Source: Scolanthus callimorphus
Lineage: Eukaryota > Cnidaria > Anthozoa > Actiniaria > Edwardsiidae
Direction: 5' to 3'
Assembly: GCA_033964015.1 (NCBI GenBank)
Contig: CM066912.1
Span: 12,435,399 to 12,499,398, forward strand
Length of the DNA stretch: 64,000 bases
The notes beneath the pieces are model-generated. The model was not told the origin of the DNA. It ran no database searches and saw only the letters and a list, made by a program, of their open reading frames with translations. The translations under genes were made by a program, and so were the position numbers. Below, one piece after another: positions 23,169 to 33,322 of the stretch (the first letter of the stretch is position 1; each line of letters begins with the position of its first letter).

Positions 23169-25645
23169 CTAGCTCGCAGAGTTCTTGCTGTTGTCAATCA
23201 ACCGTCTTGTCATCATAATAACCCCAGCCACGCCCACACAGACGGCCACCGTCCCACAACCCACAGCGACCACGAGATCGATGACGTCAGATGATCTTTT
23301 GGTTCGCTTGTATTTACCCGTCTAGGAGAGAAATTATATATAAGATCTTGTTGCCTGTAAGTTTGGAAGGCTTAGTTTACTCTAGTACATAGGCTAAACA
23401 GTGTTTAAATCTTGTTGGCATCAAATGCAGATCATGTGCTAATTCTTTTGGGTGGTTACAATTGTCTGTATTTCTCAATCGACCGCGAGTGCACGAGTGT
23501 ATGCAAAAATATGCGCAGAACTAACAAATAGGACATTGGCATGTTGACGTGGTTGATTACAACTACCAGAAACCTTTGCGTGGTGGCTTATTGTGTAGAC
23601 AATTTAAGCTACTGTGTTCTTATTCATGACGGAATTTGCTGATCTGAATAAAAAAAAGAAAAAAAAACTGAAAAGCCCCTGGTAGTTGTAGTCAAATGAC
23701 GTCATCGTGCAAATGTCCTATTGTCTTCCCAGAGGAATCAGCAACAAGATCAACACATCGTTACTCGATTTTTTTCTATTCCCTGGTCGGTTTAAAGGCC
23801 CATCACCAACCGGGAGCCTTTGCGCCCCGCTTTCTTTTGTTTTCAAATTGATCCATTGTTTTTCGAGTGCTCTGATTGGCTAAGAGTCCGCGAAGGCTCT
23901 CGGTTGGTGATGGGCCTTTAATCATGGTCTGCCTACGGAGAGCTTTTGTAATAGACGCCAATAGAGTCTATCTCAGGTCACCTTCGTCAGTAATTTTTCT
24001 TTAATTACTTTGCAATCATTTCTATTTTGTCCTTCAAAATTAAAGTAATCTGAAGGCATGAATATTGTGCTTAATAACTATATTGTAGCTACAAACCTGC
24101 GCACCATAGACTCATAGAGTTAGTAACCATAGAGTTAGTAACCATAGAGTTAGTAACCACAGAGTTAGTAACCATAGAATTAGTAACTGTAGCGAAGCGT
24201 ACCATTGTCTTTGCTATCTCTTAGGGATACCATCTATGAGACCGCGCCCGTGTATTGTATCTCTTAGGGTGAAATGCCGGGAAGGTAATGGAGGGGAAGG
24301 GAAAAGAAGGGAACGTTTTAGCATTAGCATAAGCAGAACAGTGCAACGTTAAACAGAGCAGAGTGCTCGAGAGCAGAGCGCGAAAGGAAAAGGAAGAGCT
24401 TACCCAAAATATGAGAAATGAGTAGGGAAAGGTACTTACCCCAAATGCGCTGACACTCGTCATATCGTCATCACTAATAAAGGGATCACTGATCTGCGCC
24501 TCCTCGGCAAGGTTTTGATCAATTGCGGGCTCCGCTCCAGAGGAAACTATAATACAGTAAAACACAAAACACGGCAACTATAAGTGATGTTGTGCAACTG
24601 TTGTTAAATTGCGGGAAAGTATCCGAAATTCCCGACGGCAGATTTGAGGTTTATGTGACTAAGAAGCTCCAAACACATGCTCAAACAGTTCATTTCCACC
24701 CAAAGCAGAGGTGCTCTGTTCTCTAACTTCTGCTCCTTATCGAATACCAAGGGCCGGGCTAGAGTTCTCGTGGTATCTTTACGGGGTCAAAATCGTGTCC
24801 TGCGATATCTTTTAGGGGGTAAAAATATAAGTCCAGGACATTTTGAGACCTGTAATGTTTACGAGTGCGCTTTTGAATCACCTGTAAAGCCTCCGTCAGT
24901 TTGTACACCATTGTATCAGGTGTTTGGAAAATATGAATTGACATTTTCCATGTTTGTTAATGGTATCTTTAAAGGGCCTATTCTGAAGCATCGCCAAGCC
25001 CATTTTGGTATCTTGTGGCTGTCAAATTCGTTTTTCTTGACGAGCACCTAGACTGCTTGCAGTCCCTTCTTTTGCGAACGTCCGTGAGAAACGAGGCCGC
25101 CAATGGAGCACCGAAGGCGCCTTCTTTTCGCGTTTTCTCTCCTGCGGCGCGTTCTTGGGCCTTCGGCTCTTGCTCGTGCCTTCGGTGCTTGAAGCAATCG
25201 ACGCTCGTTTTTTCACTTGCTCGTTTTCACGGAAATTCGCCAAAGAAGGAACTGCAAGCAGTCTAACGAGCACCCGGTCCGAAAAATATCTCTGCTAGCA
25301 CGGAAAAATATGTAGCATAGAGAAACCTTACCTTTATTGACTTTAGAGTGCTTGTTAGCTATAGATATTAGGGTCTCGATGTCGTGCTTGTCTGACTGCT
25401 TGATACCACACGAGTCTTTATTCTTGCACTCCACTAGATAACAGACCTTATTGACTAGGAACGCTACGTCACATTTCTTGGCACCACAGCATTCCCTAGA
25501 CAATCATCAATCGTATGCAGCTTGTCCATTTTATAGAATTTTCCCGCCTTGGCTCCATTGGCTAGTGTCACATTATAGTCCACGGAGCTCCTTGTGCATT
25601 GGGTGTTGTTGTCTTTAGTCTCCTTTATGAGGTCGAGCTTTGCAT
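23169..25645 (-). CDS. MANSC-domain type I membrane protein, 3' part, one frame break
   Basis: Exons: 25645-25332, 24546-24440 and 23321-23169 (stop TAG). The first has a Cys pattern of the MANSC type seen in KIAA0319-like proteins: TIDDC, then CCGAKKCDVAFL, then CYLVECKNKDSC. Exon 2 is acidic (AEEAQISDPFISDDDM). Exon 3 gives YKRTKRSSD, a helix (start VIDLVVAVGCGTVAVCVGV) and a short tail MMTRRLIDNSKNSAS. The first exon is 314 nt, but its flanking phases need 315, and the frame indeed shifts by one base near 25,497 between the DDC and the CC of the domain. This is either a real lesion or an assembly indel. An upstream signal-peptide exon is expected in phase 1 but was not found; the BEL/Pao insertion begins 352 bp upstream, so the 5' exons may lie beyond it. 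The gene may be a pseudogene. Confidence 0.6.
23793..23923. mobile_element. Short hairpin MITE with TA flanks
   Basis: Ends aaaggcccatcaccaaccg and cggttggtgatgggccttt are perfectly complementary, next to TA on each side. It lies between the juxtamembrane and TM exons of the MANSC gene. Confidence 0.72.
24112..24189 (+). repeat. 15-bp tandem repeat, five copies
   Basis: The unit catagagttagtaac is repeated with two substitutions in later copies. It lies in an intron of the MANSC gene. Confidence 0.8.
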
Positions 25646-26001
25646 CTGGGAAGAAGATTTATGAAATATCAAGAAATTGGTCAATCCTAGTCATGCGTAA
25701 TGCGGGTTGTCTGTGTTACTAGGTATAATGACAGAGCGGAAATGACCAAAAATGAAATGTCTAACTTCGCCATATTGCAATATAGAAGCTCAAGACTCCG
25801 TTTAAAAAGAGTTTCTATGACCAAAAGCATAATTCCAAATTTTTAAGAAATTTGAAGAATATGACTTATAGATATCATTGAACAAAATTTGCATAATTCC
25901 GATCAAAGTTCTACAACCACCAAAGATGAATGCCCAATATCTCAACGATGGATCCATTAGAAAAAAAAATCATGTTTTATCTCAGATGTCACGTGACAGC
26001 C

Positions 26002-26520
26002 TATCGCTTTCCCGGACCCGGTTGCTGTAGGTAGCGTCGAGGATCCAAGGTTCGCCAGCTCAACCACTCAGTGCCACAATGGATTTTATGATTTATTCAC
26101 AATCAGGGTGGTTACAATCGATGATTCCAAGCAAAACCAAGCGGTAAAAACTAGCAAGAAATTAATGTCCTATTAGCAAACTATTTACAAAATGCTACAG
26201 ATGGAAACCAAAACTCATAGAAAAACAACTTACGTTCGATACTGACTCCGTAGGTTACAAATGAACTCCAGTAACTCTAAGAACGTTGGCTCCTTGACTT
26301 AAAACTCCGATGGTGAACTCTGTAAGACTTTAGTACTCATAACTCCAAAAACTCCATGACTAACTGATCTGTAAGCTTATAGCGTGAGCTAGATAAACGT
26401 GAATAGCTAAGTTACGATAACATCATGACGTAGTAAACAAACAAACGTGAATGAATCAAATGTCTAATTTTGACAATCAATGTCAAAGTCTTTATGTTGA
26501 AATCTTTGACTAACGTAACA
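26002..26520 (-). repeat. 3' LTR of the BEL/Pao element
   Basis: 519 bp. On the minus strand it begins TGTTACGTTAG and ends GCGATA, where the partner LTR ends GCGACA. It holds an AATAAA signal in the first part read on the plus strand (reverse of tttatt near 26,091). Left flank carries the target duplication. Confidence 0.95.
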
Positions 26521-26573
26521 CTCCTCGCCCAAGGGCAACAACGCCCTTGCCTTACTCTATATTACCGCTCTTA

Positions 26574-27179
26574 CTAAAGGCTTGTTGGGGCGGCCGCGCC
26601 CTGCTTGACTATGTTGGGGTCTGTTGGAAACAGAAGGACCAGCTCGCTTATCGGTCTAAGCATGGTCTTCTTGGTCCGGTCTCTCCAGACATGCACTTCA
26701 GCCTTCCTTACGCAACCGTCCTCACTCTTTATAGCCTCGACGACGCGGCCCAGCGGCCACTCCATCCTGTGTACTTCCTTGTCTCGGACAAGAACCACAT
26801 CACCTTCAGCTATGTTTCTTCTAGCTACATTCCACTTGGGCCGAGGTTGCAGGTTTTGCAAGTACTCTTGCCTCCACCTCGCCCAGAATCGGTCTGCCAA
26901 ATACTGGGCTCTTCTCCATCTACGGCGAGCATAGACGTCGGCTTGCACGAAGTCTCCAGGTGGGGGTCCAAGGGGGCGCGTCTTCATGGTGAGAAGCATA
27001 GAGGGCGTAAGAGGCTGCGGCTTGTCTATGTCGGTTGGTAGCGTCGTGAGGGGACGACTGTTAACTATAGACGACACTTCGGCCATGAAGGTGACCAGCA
27101 GCTCGTGCGTCAGCTTGTGACCTCCTAGCGATGACATGATGGCATCTAGCACGCGGCGTATGGTGCCTATCTGCCTTTC
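26574..27179 (-). pseudogene. BEL/Pao integrase C-terminal part and DUF5641-like domain, cut off by a stop
   Basis: This stretch is in the same frame as the integrase core but downstream of the TAG at 27,180-27,182. It contains TFMAEVSSIVNSRPLTTLP and later WRRAQYLADRFWARWRQEYL, typical of the DUF5641-like end of BEL/Pao Pol, and closes 54 bp before the 3' LTR. As it stands it would not be translated unless the stop is read through. Confidence 0.82.
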
Positions 27180-29735
27180 CTACACGCCTCCGAAGTGCGA
27201 CGCGTGAGGGGGGTTGAACTGCCAGTCACATCCATGTTGCGCCGTGTATGCCCGTATGGCTTGCTGATCCATTTCTGAGAGAGCGTCTTCGAGTTCGGAC
27301 TTCCCGCCCACGAAGTTTGTCCCGCGGTCGCATCTTAGCTTATTGACGGGGCCACGAATGGCGAAAAAGCGCCTCAGCGCACAGATGAAGGAGCTCGCAT
27401 CCATGGACTCAATGATTTCTATATGGACTGCTCTGCTATTAAGACATGTAAACAACAGAGCCCAGCGCTTCGATCTTGCGGCGCCGCCACGCGTTCTTGG
27501 GGTTTGGATGGTCCAGGGCCCGAAAACGTCAAAGCCTACGTTAGTGAAGGCAGCGCATTCTTCGGTTCTGTCCCGTGGAAGGTCAGCCATGATTTGCTCT
27601 TCGGTGCTTCCTCTTAGTTTGCGACAGGTGACGCAGCCGTATATCTCCTTTGCCACGGCGTGATAGCCGCCAATGAGCCAATAGCCAGCTTGGCGGATGG
27701 CCGCATGTGTTATCTGTCGCCCTTGGTGATGCACTTTCTCATGGAAGTGACGAACTATTAGCAAGGTCACGTGATGAGCTCTCGGGAGTATGGCTGGGTG
27801 TTTCTCAGCATAAGGTAAATCGGCGCGTTGCAGCCGCCCACCAACTCGGTAGATTCCCTGATTATCGACGAAGGGGTCTAGGCGGTACAGACTAGACTCT
27901 TTGAGCGCTTTCTTCTTCTTCTTCTCTGCTTCGCGTTGTTCGGGATACGTAGGAGCGGTCTGATGCAGGTGCGCCTCGTGACCGAAGGCTTCCTTCTGGA
28001 CTTCGTTAATGATTAACTCTGTCGCTCGTTCAAGGTCTTGTGCAGTGACATGTTGGTTGTACTCTGATCGCCGTCTTGTGATTTGACTTTCTTCTTTATG
28101 CGCTTTGAACTTCTTGATTCGCCTAATAAGAAATGCGATTGCGCGCTGTAGTGAGAGAAAGCTCGAGAATCTTGTAAATCTCTCAGTTCCTAGGCCTGAG
28201 CGCGTATTTGTCGCGAAGGTGCTAACTACGGTTTCTTTGCGAAGTTCTGGATCTTGCGGATCTAACTCGAACTCAGGGACTTCTACATCGGTCTTTTCTT
28301 CACTGGAAGGGAAACGAAGTCGCGCGGGACCTGTAAACCAGTCGGACTCCATCAGGTTGTTCACTGAGATCGTACGTGTGGCGAGGTCTGCCGGATTGTT
28401 GGCCGTGTCTATGTATCCCCATTGGTCAGGCGAAGAGAGTTTTCGGATCGTTTGAACTCTGTTGGCCACATAGACATGGAACCTCCTGCTTTCGTTGTTT
28501 ATGTACCCCAAGACGACTTTGGAATCTGTGAAATATTTCACTTGGTCGATAGGGACGTCTATTTCCTTTAGCACCTTGGAGACTGTTTGAGCAGTGAGTA
28601 CTGCGGCACAGAGCTCCAGACGTGGAATGCTCGTGGTTTGCGCCGGTGCGACTCTAGACTGTCCCAGAACTAGCGCCACACTTGTCTCGTCGTGTTCGTC
28701 TGTTAGACAGAGGTAGATCGCGGCTCCTATGGCGTCTTTACTCGCGTCGCTGAACGCGTGTATCTCCGCTCTCGCTAATTTTCCGAAGCCCGGTGGGTGA
28801 TAGCAACGAGGAACCGAGAGCTTCTCAAGATCTGTCAGTGAATCGCGCCAACGTTCCCACTTGTTCAGGAGGGCGTCGGGAAGGGGGTCGTCCCACCCTA
28901 GGGGTGCGCTCTTGTCCTTCTTTCCTAGAAGAACTAGCTGCTGTAAAATAAGCCTGCCTTCCAGCAACGCCGGTGCCGCCAGACCAAGTGGGTCGTAGAC
29001 GGAATTAACAATGGACAGGACGCCTCTACGGGTAAACGGCTTGTCTGCCAAGGACACTTTGAATGTGAATGTATCCTGTTCCAGATCCCAGAAAACTCCT
29101 AGTGAGCGTTGCGGGGGGAGGGCATCGCGACTGAAGTCAAGGTTTTGTAAGTCCTTTCCTCTATCCTCCGCTGGGAAGGCCTCCATCACGTCTACGGAGT
29201 TAGACACTACCTTGTGAAGTCTAAGATTTGACCTGGCCAGCATGGCTTGTGCTTTGGTCACTAGCTCCACTGCTTGGCTTGCCGTCTCGGTGGAAGCAAG
29301 TCCGTCGTCGACATAAAAATTTCGCCGGACGAAATCCGCCGTCTCCTTTCCAAACATCTCCTCGCCGTCATCCGCGGTTTTTCTCAGCCCGTATGTTGCA
29401 ACGGCGGGGCTTGGTCCGTTACCGAACAAGTGGACGTTCATTCGGTATTCGATAATCGGTTTCTCTGGGTCGTTATCTTGGAACCAGAGGAAGCGAAGGA
29501 AGTCTCTGTGCTCCTCATTGACATAGAACGAGTGAAACATTTGTTCTACGTCGCACATTATTCCGATTTCCTCCCTTCTGAAGCGCATTAGTACTCCTAA
29601 GAGGCCATTCATGAGGTCGGGACCGGTCAGCAGCACTTTATTTAGGGATATCTCTTGGTATTCTGCACATGAATCAACAACGACTCTCAGGGAAGGCTTT
29701 TTGGGTGATATACACCGAAATGCGCTAGATGCCAC
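27180..29735 (-). CDS. pol: BEL/Pao reverse transcriptase, RNase H and integrase core
   Basis: 851 residues counted from 29,735. Reverse transcriptase: Asp at about 62 (MCDVEQMF) and the YVDD box at 141-144. RNase H: acidic residues at about 330 (AFSDAS), 374 (LELCA), 404 (FTDS) and 450 (NPAD). Integrase: His pair at about 665-670 with Cys 701 and 704, then catalytic Asp at about 736 (GFDVFG) and 803 (CDRGTNF). The frame stops at TAG directly after HFGGV, immediately before the position where BEL/Pao integrases carry the catalytic Glu. The frame resumes after the stop without shift. Confidence 0.9.
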   Translation of the reverse strand: MASSAFRCISPKKPSLRVVVDSCAEYQEISLNKVLLTGPDLMNGLLGVLMRFRREEIGIMCDVEQMFHSFYVNEEHRDFLRFLWFQDNDPEKPIIEYRMNVHLFGNGPSPAVATYGLRKTADDGEEMFGKETADFVRRNFYVDDGLASTETASQAVELVTKAQAMLARSNLRLHKVVSNSVDVMEAFPAEDRGKDLQNLDFSRDALPPQRSLGVFWDLEQDTFTFKVSLADKPFTRRGVLSIVNSVYDPLGLAAPALLEGRLILQQLVLLGKKDKSAPLGWDDPLPDALLNKWERWRDSLTDLEKLSVPRCYHPPGFGKLARAEIHAFSDASKDAIGAAIYLCLTDEHDETSVALVLGQSRVAPAQTTSIPRLELCAAVLTAQTVSKVLKEIDVPIDQVKYFTDSKVVLGYINNESRRFHVYVANRVQTIRKLSSPDQWGYIDTANNPADLATRTISVNNLMESDWFTGPARLRFPSSEEKTDVEVPEFELDPQDPELRKETVVSTFATNTRSGLGTERFTRFSSFLSLQRAIAFLIRRIKKFKAHKEESQITRRRSEYNQHVTAQDLERATELIINEVQKEAFGHEAHLHQTAPTYPEQREAEKKKKKALKESSLYRLDPFVDNQGIYRVGGRLQRADLPYAEKHPAILPRAHHVTLLIVRHFHEKVHHQGRQITHAAIRQAGYWLIGGYHAVAKEIYGCVTCRKLRGSTEEQIMADLPRDRTEECAAFTNVGFDVFGPWTIQTPRTRGGAARSKRWALLFTCLNSRAVHIEIIESMDASSFICALRRFFAIRGPVNKLRCDRGTNFVGGKSELEDALSEMDQQAIRAYTAQHGCDWQFNPPHASHFGGV

Positions 29736-31270
29736 ACCCGACCAGGGGCGGGGTCGGGCTCGCCACTTGGTACTGGCGAAGCGTGGCCTTTATCTATGAT
29801 CTTGCCCATAAAGCTTAAGTAATCTTTCTTCATTTCGGGTTTCCGCTTTAGGGAGCGTAGCAGACTATTCAACCGGTTCACTGCTTGTGTTCGGTTGTCT
29901 GGCATGTTAACATCCTGGTCTCGAAAGGGGAGTGGCATCTCCAGGTTACCAGAGTCATTATGATGGACTCCCTGCTTCATTATGTCTAGGAATTTCCTGT
30001 CTTCGACCGAGAGGCCTGGCACGTTGTCGTCGGCAGTGGATTGGAACAGGTTGTCTTGTTCGGTTTGCGTCTGCAATACCTTTATGATGTTCGGACAGGG
30101 AATCATGACAAGCTCCTCGCCTTGAGTAAGAGGGGAGTCGGCCTCTTTTGTCGGTGCTGATATGCCTTGCGGGTCGACGGGCCTCGTGTGCAGTTCTGTC
30201 TTGCGCGTCGCGATATGCGCCGCTCGATGTGCGAAATCCAGGCACATGCGGCCAGACACCGTCCATCCTAGAAAGAGCTTTTGCGCCCAGGGTGCTCCGC
30301 GTGGGCCGTTTTTGTAGGCGTGCACTTTAAGCAAGTCTGGTGCGTCGCGGCCAATAATGATGTGGACCCCCGCAGCCTCATCTAACGGGGGTATGTCTTG
30401 TGCAATCTCGCTCAGATGGGGAAACTTGCGCACGATCTCGGGCGTCGGAATCTCTCGCTTGTCGCCAGGTATGTGGTCACACTTGATTAGCGCTGGGAGG
30501 TCCGCCGAATTGCCGTTAATTGCGCGCACTTTGAGATCGAGGAGTCGACGACCAAACTTCAATTCTTTTTTCCCACTACAGGTTGACAAATAATACTTCT
30601 CTTTTGGGCCGGACGCGCCTAGCTGGTCTGCGAGCTCGGTGCTAATTAACGAGCTATTGCTCTGTTCGTCTAGGATAGCATATGCGCGGACAGTTGATTG
30701 CGGCTCTAATTTGTTATAAACGTCGACTAGTACAATCTTGCTACAAGAGACCCCACCGGCATACTCCGAACACACCGCAGTGCATTCTGTGATAACGTTT
30801 TCCCCTCCCACAAGCGGGCTTTCGCGTTTTGTCGCCTCCTTTTTATCTTTGTGAAATAAGCTATTGTGGCGTTCGTCGCCGCAGAGCGTGCATTTAACCT
30901 TCTCCTTACAGTCGGCCGCTCTGTGATTCGGGCTGGAGAGGCACTTAAAACAGAGGCCAAGATCAAGAATAATGTCAGTTCTTTCTTTCAGTGTTTTTGA
31001 TTTGAAGGCTTTGCATTCGGCCAGATCGTGACCTTGGCGTTTATGAAAGTGACAGTATTTGTTATCACAGTCCTCCGTTCGAGGCATCGAACCACTCGAT
31101 TCGTCATTAGCCGGGTTGGTATTTGTGGCAAGTGACCTTTTAATCTCGGGCTTAGATCGTCGTGCTTGTTTAGATCCCCCCTGGGTGGTTTTCCCTCCCG
31201 CCTGTAGATTGGGATGGTTCTTTATTTTAGCTTGTTTTTGCACGAGGTTAGAGAAACGTGTGAACCCGGG
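29687..31270 (-). CDS. BEL/Pao nucleocapsid and protease region of Pol
   Basis: The ORF overlaps the Gag end in the -1 frame and has no ATG near its beginning, which suggests expression by frameshifting or a former fusion. Counting from the GTG at 31,243, it shows Cys/His knuckles at residues about 59-77, 98-112 (CFKC...H...C) and 118-131 (CTLC...H...H), then a retropepsin-like DUF1758 region with the presumed active-site Asp at about 192 (AILDEQSNSSLIS). It ends just as the reverse transcriptase begins; the frame then changes by -1 at a CCCAAAA heptamer within a run of five A. Confidence 0.82.
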   Translation of the reverse strand, partial: PGFTRFSNLVQKQAKIKNHPNLQAGGKTTQGGSKQARRSKPEIKRSLATNTNPANDESSGSMPRTEDCDNKYCHFHKRQGHDLAECKAFKSKTLKERTDIILDLGLCFKCLSSPNHRAADCKEKVKCTLCGDERHNSLFHKDKKEATKRESPLVGGENVITECTAVCSEYAGGVSCSKIVLVDVYNKLEPQSTVRAYAILDEQSNSSLISTELADQLGASGPKEKYYLSTCSGKKELKFGRRLLDLKVRAINGNSADLPALIKCDHIPGDKREIPTPEIVRKFPHLSEIAQDIPPLDEAAGVHIIIGRDAPDLLKVHAYKNGPRGAPWAQKLFLGWTVSGRMCLDFAHRAAHIATRKTELHTRPVDPQGISAPTKEADSPLTQGEELVMIPCPNIIKVLQTQTEQDNLFQSTADDNVPGLSVEDRKFLDIMKQGVHHNDSGNLEMPLPFRDQDVNMPDNRTQAVNRLNSLLRSLKRKPEMKKDYLSFMGKIIDKGHASPVPSGEPDPAPGRVWHLAHFGVYHPKSLP

Positions 31271-32730
31271 TAAGCGTCATTGTACCTTTCGGCGTAATCC
31301 ACTACTTCCTTTTCCCATTTCTGCTTTAAAAACGATGGTAGTTTTTCTACTATAGGGTGGATTGCGTTATGATAATCAAGGCACGCTAGACTGGGAAGGC
31401 ACGCGATCTGACTTTCTACGTCGGCGCATAGATCAGCGAATTCTTGAAGTCTCGCGTGATCGGTGCCATCAAACGAAGCGCAGTCGTTTAGACGTGTTAA
31501 TAGCGCGCTAGAAATAACTGCGGGACTGCCGAGGCGGCGCTCTAGCTCCTCCCATAGAGATCGTAAAAGGTTAACGGGGTCGTGATGCAATCTCTTGCGA
31601 AAGTTGTCAACTACGCGCTGCGCTTCTCCACTAGTGAATCGCCTCAAGTAGGTGATTTCGCAGTTTGGCGTGACCTCAGTGTCTCTCAACATTGCTTTGA
31701 ATGAGGCTTTCCAGGGGTGAAAAAGGGTGGGCTCTCCAGAAAAGATGTCAGGTTGACACTTGGGCAAGCTTTGTCGTGCTAGGCCGGCGACCATCTGTTG
31801 ATTGCTATTTGTAAGGGTCTCGATTAAACTCGCCGGTAAGTCTTTAATTGGATCTCTAAATGGGGTCGATGACATCGGCACGCTAGGATTGTTTGCCTTC
31901 GTGTTTCGTGGGTGTGTGTCAAACTCGGGAACGCCTAGAGGTGCGTTTGGCCTATTTACAAACTGGGAGTGCGCGGTTTCTAGCGGGCTCTGCATGACAA
32001 AGGGATTAAAGGGATTGCCTGTTGTTTTCGCGGGATCCCCGTTCTCTATTCCCAACTCCGGGATGGAAACCCCGTCTCTTATCCCCTCTTCTACCATGGC
32101 TTGCTCTATGGCACTCAATTTCGCGTCGGCAATTGCAACCTTTTTATTAGCAGACAACATGGCGATCTCCCTTTCGTGCTCGGCGTCGCGCTGTTTTCGC
32201 TCAAGTTCCTTTTGCGCGATTAAACACTCGTAATTAGCGCTTTCCCTGGCCGCCGCTGCTTCAGCTAGTGCACGAAGTTTTGCGGAGCTACTTGTCGACA
32301 GGATTGACGATTTAGTACTCGCGCGCGATCGATGAGAGTAACGTGTTCTTGTTTCCGACAATTTGTCGGATAGACTACTCTTTATTACTCTAATGGTCTC
32401 CATTGCGTGCCCCAGCGTATGTTTTTCTTCTGATAGATACGTTTCCAAATTGACAACCCCATATTTATCTTTCTCCAATATCTCAAAAGCCTCACGCAAG
32501 GTAATGCGAAACTGCTCTGTGGTTATCTCGAGGTCGTGCAGGGCGGTTTCAGAAATTATCTCTAGGCCTTCGCCTTTCAGAGACTCCAATAATTTGAAAA
32601 GCTTCGTGTGTATGCAATTCACTTCTTTCTGCTTTTCTTGCAAGGCGTTTTCTAGCACCTTTCTGGTTAAAAATGTCGTCCTTTTTCCTGAAAGTTCTTC
32701 AGCCGCCTGCTCGAGACTTTCGTGACTCAT
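31222..32730 (-). CDS. gag: BEL/Pao Gag
   Basis: The first ATG (32,730) gives about 502 residues. The N-terminal two thirds are charged and likely coiled-coil, with many Glu/Lys/Ala heptads (ALAEAAAARESANYECLIAQ region). The last third, from about residue 330, is a DUF1759-like capsid region (DIFSGEPTLFHPWKASFKAM, then LRSLWEELERRLGSP). The frame ends in TAA-type stop shortly after a CCCGGGT heptamer at 31,270-31,264; the next ORF is in the -1 frame from exactly that point. Confidence 0.85.
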   Translation of the reverse strand: MSHESLEQAAEELSGKRTTFLTRKVLENALQEKQKEVNCIHTKLFKLLESLKGEGLEIISETALHDLEITTEQFRITLREAFEILEKDKYGVVNLETYLSEEKHTLGHAMETIRVIKSSLSDKLSETRTRYSHRSRASTKSSILSTSSSAKLRALAEAAAARESANYECLIAQKELERKQRDAEHEREIAMLSANKKVAIADAKLSAIEQAMVEEGIRDGVSIPELGIENGDPAKTTGNPFNPFVMQSPLETAHSQFVNRPNAPLGVPEFDTHPRNTKANNPSVPMSSTPFRDPIKDLPASLIETLTNSNQQMVAGLARQSLPKCQPDIFSGEPTLFHPWKASFKAMLRDTEVTPNCEITYLRRFTSGEAQRVVDNFRKRLHHDPVNLLRSLWEELERRLGSPAVISSALLTRLNDCASFDGTDHARLQEFADLCADVESQIACLPSLACLDYHNAIHPIVEKLPSFLKQKWEKEVVDYAERYNDAYPGSHVSLTSCKNKLK

Positions 32731-32798
32731 AGTGCTAGTCAATAAGTTAAGGTACGCCTTACCTCAACTCCTTGTGTTCACCTTATCGAATTTTTTAC

Positions 32799-33317
32799 TG
32801 TCGCGTTCCCGGACCCGGTTGCTGTAGGTAGCGTCGAGGATCCAAGGTTCGCCAGCTCAACCACTCAGTGCCACAATGGATTTTATGATTTATTCACAAT
32901 CAGGGTGGTTACAATCGATGATTCCAAGCAAAACCAAGCGGTAAAAACTAGCAAGAAATTAATGTCCTATTAGCAAACTATTTACAAAATGCTACAGATG
33001 GAAACCAAAACTCATAGAAAAACAACTTACGTTCGATACTGACTCCGTAGGTTACAAATGAACTCCAGTAACTCTAAGAACGTTGGCTCCTTGACTTAAA
33101 ACTCCGATGGTGAACTCTGTAAGACTTTAGTACTCATAACTCCAAAAACTCCATGACTAACTTATCTGTAAGCTTATAGCGTGAGCTAGATAAACGTGAA
33201 TAGCTAAGTTACGATAACATCATGACGTAGTAAACAAACAAACGTGAATGAATCAAATGTCTAATTTTGACAATCAATGTCAAAGTCTTTATGTTGAAAT
33301 CTTTGACTAACGTAACA
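32799..33317 (-). repeat. 5' LTR of the BEL/Pao element
   Basis: 519 bp with TG...CA ends on the minus strand. It differs from the 3' LTR by two bases near its inner end and by one internal G/T. The insertion duplicated cagcc, present at both outer flanks. Confidence 0.95.
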
Positions 33318-33322
33318 CAGCC

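Larger units (their letters stand above)
26002..33317 (-). mobile_element. BEL/Pao LTR retrotransposon, nearly complete, recent
   Basis: The element runs on the minus strand, 5' LTR at the right. Two 519-bp LTRs differ at only about three positions by eye and are flanked by the 5-bp direct repeat cagcc (25,997-26,001 and 33,318-33,322). Internal order is Gag with a DUF1759-like region, zinc knuckles and aspartic-protease-like region, reverse transcriptase, RNase H, integrase and a DUF5641-like end, which is the BEL/Pao order. Purine-rich gggcgaggag precedes the 3' LTR. No clear primer binding site was recognised. The coding capacity is broken at least at an in-frame TAG (27,180-27,182), and two changes of frame separate the three long ORFs. 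Confidence 0.96.

Noticed and set aside
24677..25051. 124-codon plus-strand ORF
   Set aside because: It lies in dispersed repeat text (tttaggggtaaaa type) and is antisense to the MANSC gene intron.
26605..29800. Many plus-strand ORFs opposite the retrotransposon
   Set aside because: They are antisense shadows of Pol.
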